Under the pieces are notes generated by a model. The model searched no databases. It saw only the letters and a list, made by a program, of their open reading frames with translations, and was not told where the DNA came from. From positions 1 to 64,000 of the forward strand of contig CASPAC010000001.1 of NCBI GenBank assembly GCA_949419965.1: a stretch of DNA of 64,000 bases, written 5' to 3'. The DNA is from Bacteroidales bacterium (GTDB taxonomy: Bacteria; Bacteroidota; Bacteroidia; Bacteroidales; Rikenellaceae). Made by a program: the position numbers and the translations under genes. Positions 61,944-64,000 of this stretch are shown piece by piece. The stretch's first letter is position 1. Every line of letters starts with the position of its first letter.

Positions 61944-62336
61944 ATGGATAGTGTTCGACTCGATAAATACTTGTGGGCCGTGCGGGTTTTCAAGACCCGC
62001 AGCGATGCGGCCGACGCCATCCGCAACAACAAGGTCACGGTCGACGGGGCTTATGCCAAGCCGTCGCGCGAAGTGAAGATCGGCGACCGCATCGAGGTGC
62101 GGCGTCAGCAGGTAACTTACTCTTATAAGGTGCTCGATCTGGTTTCGAGCCGCCAGCCTGCCAAGAACGTACCCGATTACTGCCTCAACACCACGCCGCA
62201 GGAGGAGCTCGACAAGCTCAACGTGCCGCGCGAGACGATCTTCGTCTTCCGCGACCGCGGCACCGGACGCCCGACCAAGAAAGAACGCCGCGACCTCGAC
62301 CAACTGATGGACGGGATTTATTACGAAGAAGAGTAA
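61944..62336 (+). CDS. S4-domain RNA-binding protein, Hsp15-like
   Basis: Ribosome-associated S4 protein of 130 aa. RLDKYLWAVRVFKTRSDAADAI and VTVDGAYAKPSREVKIGD are the S4 domain, followed by a charged tail with TKKERRDLDQL, as in heat-shock protein 15 (HslR), which rescues nascent-chain-bound 50S subunits. It starts 2 bp after ftsW, in the place where murG is expected in a complete division cluster. Confidence 0.9.
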   Translation: MDSVRLDKYLWAVRVFKTRSDAADAIRNNKVTVDGAYAKPSREVKIGDRIEVRRQQVTYSYKVLDLVSSRQPAKNVPDYCLNTTPQEELDKLNVPRETIFVFRDRGTGRPTKKERRDLDQLMDGIYYEEE

Positions 62337-62499
62337 CCGGAAGGCGGGCATATTTTACTTTCTGCCGCCCTATCTGCGTCCCGGCCCAGATTCTTGCTTC
62401 CATGCTCCGTTTTTGCCTTTGCTCTTATTCTGTCTCTGTTTCTATTTGGGTCTCTGGCTTCGCTGAAGATACTTCGCCTCGGCATAATCAAACCTTTGG
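62337..62499. other. pyrimidine-rich spacer after hslR-like gene
   Basis: No gene recognised; sequence is C/T-rich with weak 6-base rhythm. No obvious terminator right after the stop codon. Confidence 0.4.
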
Positions 62500-62531
62500 T
62501 TTGGTTTTGTCCTCGCTTATTCGTATCTTTG
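62500..62531 (+). promoter_or_regulatory. promoter of the MATE leader RNA
   Basis: TTTG (62500-62503), 20 bp, perfect TATCTTTG (62524-62531). Confidence 0.85.
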
Positions 62532-62537
62532 CACTAT

Positions 62538-62628
62538 AAATAGTTTGTTTTGTAATCCTCATCGGAGGGCTGCTATAAGGCCGGATAAGATGACTGGGTA
62601 AAACCACGACGCTTATCCGGCCTTTTTT
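62538..62628 (+). ncRNA. short leader RNA or attenuator upstream of the MATE gene
   Basis: About 90 nt between a strong promoter and an intrinsic terminator, with MATE 79 bp beyond. CCTC-ATCG-GAGG is a small hairpin (62548-62556 area) before the 13-bp terminator stem. It could be a riboswitch or attenuator controlling the exporter, or an independent small RNA. I tried guanidine, preQ1, fluoride and THF riboswitch cores by eye, without a match. Confidence 0.5.
62577..62628 (+). terminator. terminator in the MATE leader
   Basis: AAGGCCGGATAAG (62577-62589) pairs perfectly with CTTATCCGGCCTT (62612-62624), loop of 22 nt, then TTTT to 62628. It stops transcription before the MATE ATG unless relieved. 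Confidence 0.9.
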
Positions 62629-62706
62629 GTGTTCGGAGCCGCCCGTCGTTCGACTCAAGTCCGGTTGTTTGCGTGGTCGGAATCGAATGATACGGATTTT
62701 TTATAA

Positions 62707-64000
62707 ATGGAAAATATTATGGAAAGAGACGCTTTGGATCTCGGGACGGAACATGTCGGCCGCCTGTTCCGCAAGTTTTTCGTTCCCACACTGCTGGGTA
62801 TGCTCAGCATCTCGGCCGTCACGGTCGCCGACGGCATTTTTGTCGGCCATGGGGTCGGCAGCGACGGCATCGCCGCCATCAACATCTGCATTCCGCTGCT
62901 GATGCTCTTCACGGGCTTCGGACTGATGGTCGGAGCCGGCTGTTCGGTCGTTGCATCGATCCACCTCGCCCGGCAGCAGATCAAGGCTGCGCGCATCAAC
63001 GTCACGCAGGCGCTTATGTTCGTCACCCTTGTTACGTTGGTCTGTTCGGCCTTGATTCTTGGTTTCGTGCGCCCTGTTGCTGCGTGGCTCGGGTCGTCGG
63101 AGCATCTGTTGCCCATGGTCGTCGATTATCTGTGGGGTTTCGTTCCGGCACTGGTTCCTCAGATGTGGGTCGCCGTGGGATTGTTCGTCGTGCGTCTGGA
63201 CGGCGCGCCCCGTCTGGCCATGTGGTGCAGCGTCGTTTCGGCATTGGTCAACGTCGTGCTCGACTGGTTCTTCGTCTTTCCGTTGGGGTGGGGCGTCTTC
63301 GGAGCGGCGCTCGCGTCGACCCTGGCCGTAGCCATAGGAGGCACAATCGTCGGGGCCTATCTTTTCCGTCGGGCTCGGACATTGCGGTTTTATCCTCTCA
63401 AAGCCAGCCGCAAAAGCCTGCGTCTCACCTTGCGTAACATTGGTTACCAGTGCCGCATCGGGGCGTCGGCCATGTTGGGCGAGGCGACGATGGCCGTGCT
63501 GATGTTCACCGGCAATCTGGTCTTCATGCACTACTCGGGCGACGACGGTGTGGGGGCGTTCGGCATAGCCTGCTACTATGCGCCGTTCGTTTTCATGATA
63601 GGCAATGCTGTGGCCCAGTCGGCCCAGCCGATCGTCAGCTTCAACTTCGGAGCCGCCCGTCTCGACTGGGTTGCCGCGGTACAGCGTGTCGCCCTTGCCA
63701 CGGCTGTTTTTTGCGGCGGGTCGGTCGCGCTGGCTTTCGTGGGGTGTCCGCGGCTGCTGGTCGGGCTGTTTCTGCCGTTGGAGACGGCGGCGGCCCGGCT
63801 CGCCGTTGAGGGTTTTCCGCTCTTCGCTGCCGGATTCGTCTGCTTCGTCGTCAATCTCGCCGCCATCGGCTATTACCAAAGTCTCGAACGGGTGCGTCCG
63901 GCAACGTTTTTCGCTCTTTTGCGCGGATGCGTGTTTCTTGTGCCGTGTTTCGTGTTGCTGCCCCGGTGGTTCGGGGTCGCGGGTATTTGGTTGGCCATGC
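62707..64000 (+). CDS. MATE family efflux transporter (partial, 3' end off window)
   Basis: About 431 residues are in the window; the stop is beyond it. MATE-type multidrug or toxic-compound exporter with pattern of twelve TM segments: FFVPTLLGMLSISAVTVADGIFV at TM1, INICIPLLMLFTGFGLMVGAG, and in the C-half QSAQPIVSFNFGA. Substrate unknown. ATG 62707 gives an N-terminus MENIMERDALDLGTEHVG; 62719 is an alternative. The promoter/terminator leader precedes it, and no closer promoter was seen. Confidence 0.9.
   Translation, partial: MENIMERDALDLGTEHVGRLFRKFFVPTLLGMLSISAVTVADGIFVGHGVGSDGIAAINICIPLLMLFTGFGLMVGAGCSVVASIHLARQQIKAARINVTQALMFVTLVTLVCSALILGFVRPVAAWLGSSEHLLPMVVDYLWGFVPALVPQMWVAVGLFVVRLDGAPRLAMWCSVVSALVNVVLDWFFVFPLGWGVFGAALASTLAVAIGGTIVGAYLFRRARTLRFYPLKASRKSLRLTLRNIGYQCRIGASAMLGEATMAVLMFTGNLVFMHYSGDDGVGAFGIACYYAPFVFMIGNAVAQSAQPIVSFNFGAARLDWVAAVQRVALATAVFCGGSVALAFVGCPRLLVGLFLPLETAAARLAVEGFPLFAAGFVCFVVNLAAIGYYQSLERVRPATFFALLRGCVFLVPCFVLLPRWFGVAGIWLAM

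Noticed and set aside
62341..62470. Possible 18-bp array in the spacer after the S4-domain gene
   Set aside because: Columns show no near-invariant positions; best described as low-complexity pyrimidine-rich.

Overview
The window looks like a chromosomal segment of a GC-rich Bacteroidales species, most likely Alistipes or a close relative. This rests on the recurrent Bacteroidetes promoter (TTTG/TTG, about 20 bp, then TAnnTTTG, often TATCTTTG), on the protein families (S46 dipeptidyl-peptidase, Mrp without CXXC, glycine-lipid-type acyltransferase pair, DUF4136, GH95) and on the Bacteroidales-like order of the murein genes. No phage, insertion sequence, CRISPR array, rRNA or integrase gene was seen. 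The genus is inferred, not proven.

Layout. 1-3.4 kb (minus): nadA and a secreted DPP7-type peptidase, closed by an intrinsic terminator. 3.8-8.3 kb (minus): queD-polA-mrp, with a promoter so close to queD that its mRNA could be leaderless. 8.3-12.8 kb (minus): SppA and a lone GH95 fucosidase. 12.9-16.9 kb: two GT4 glycosyltransferases facing each other across an 18-bp terminator, the second coupled to an FAD oxidoreductase. 17.2-19.3 kb: a strongly promoted structured small RNA, a DUF3298 lipoprotein, tRNA-Glu(CTC), a DUF4405 membrane protein whose 5' end looks frameshifted, and a homopolymer-capped inverted repeat. 19.4-23.9 kb: lysS-tpiA, a lipoprotein nuclease, a PAP2 phosphatase. 23.9-28.6 kb (minus): an envelope operon (SDR, membrane Zn protease, SGNH hydrolase, MBOAT acyltransferase, PAP2). 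28.6-32 kb (plus): LolE-like permease, UbiE, three small envelope proteins including a Cys-rich lipoprotein. 32-37.3 kb (minus): barrels, lipoproteins, rdgB, folE, a HAD phosphatase. 37.3-40.4 kb: nitroreductase and a patatin/BamA-type protein.

40.4-50.3 kb (plus): pheS-TPR-envC-ybeY-comEC-methyltransferase, tightly coupled through ATGA/GTGA overlaps, then YihY, DUF2520 and kdsC. 50.3-52.3 kb (minus): a probable glycine-lipid acyltransferase pair (GlsB/GlsA). 52.4-62.3 kb (plus): division and cell-wall cluster rsmH-ftsL-ftsI-murE-mraY-murD-ftsW, without mraZ in front and without murG/murC/ftsQAZ behind, where an S4-domain gene follows instead. An unusual 18-bp imperfect tandem array sits between murE and mraY. 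62.5-64 kb: a promoter-leader-terminator unit in front of a MATE exporter that runs off the window.

The genes are mainly housekeeping and envelope biogenesis: peptidoglycan precursors (murE, mraY, murD, ftsW, ftsI), amidase control (EnvC), Kdo synthesis (KdsC), amino lipids, O-acylation, lipoprotein traffic and outer-membrane barrels. No obvious new defence or mobile system was found. The most unusual signals are non-coding: the 17.3-kb RNA, the 57.6-kb array, the 62.5-kb leader and the 19.2-kb inverted repeat.
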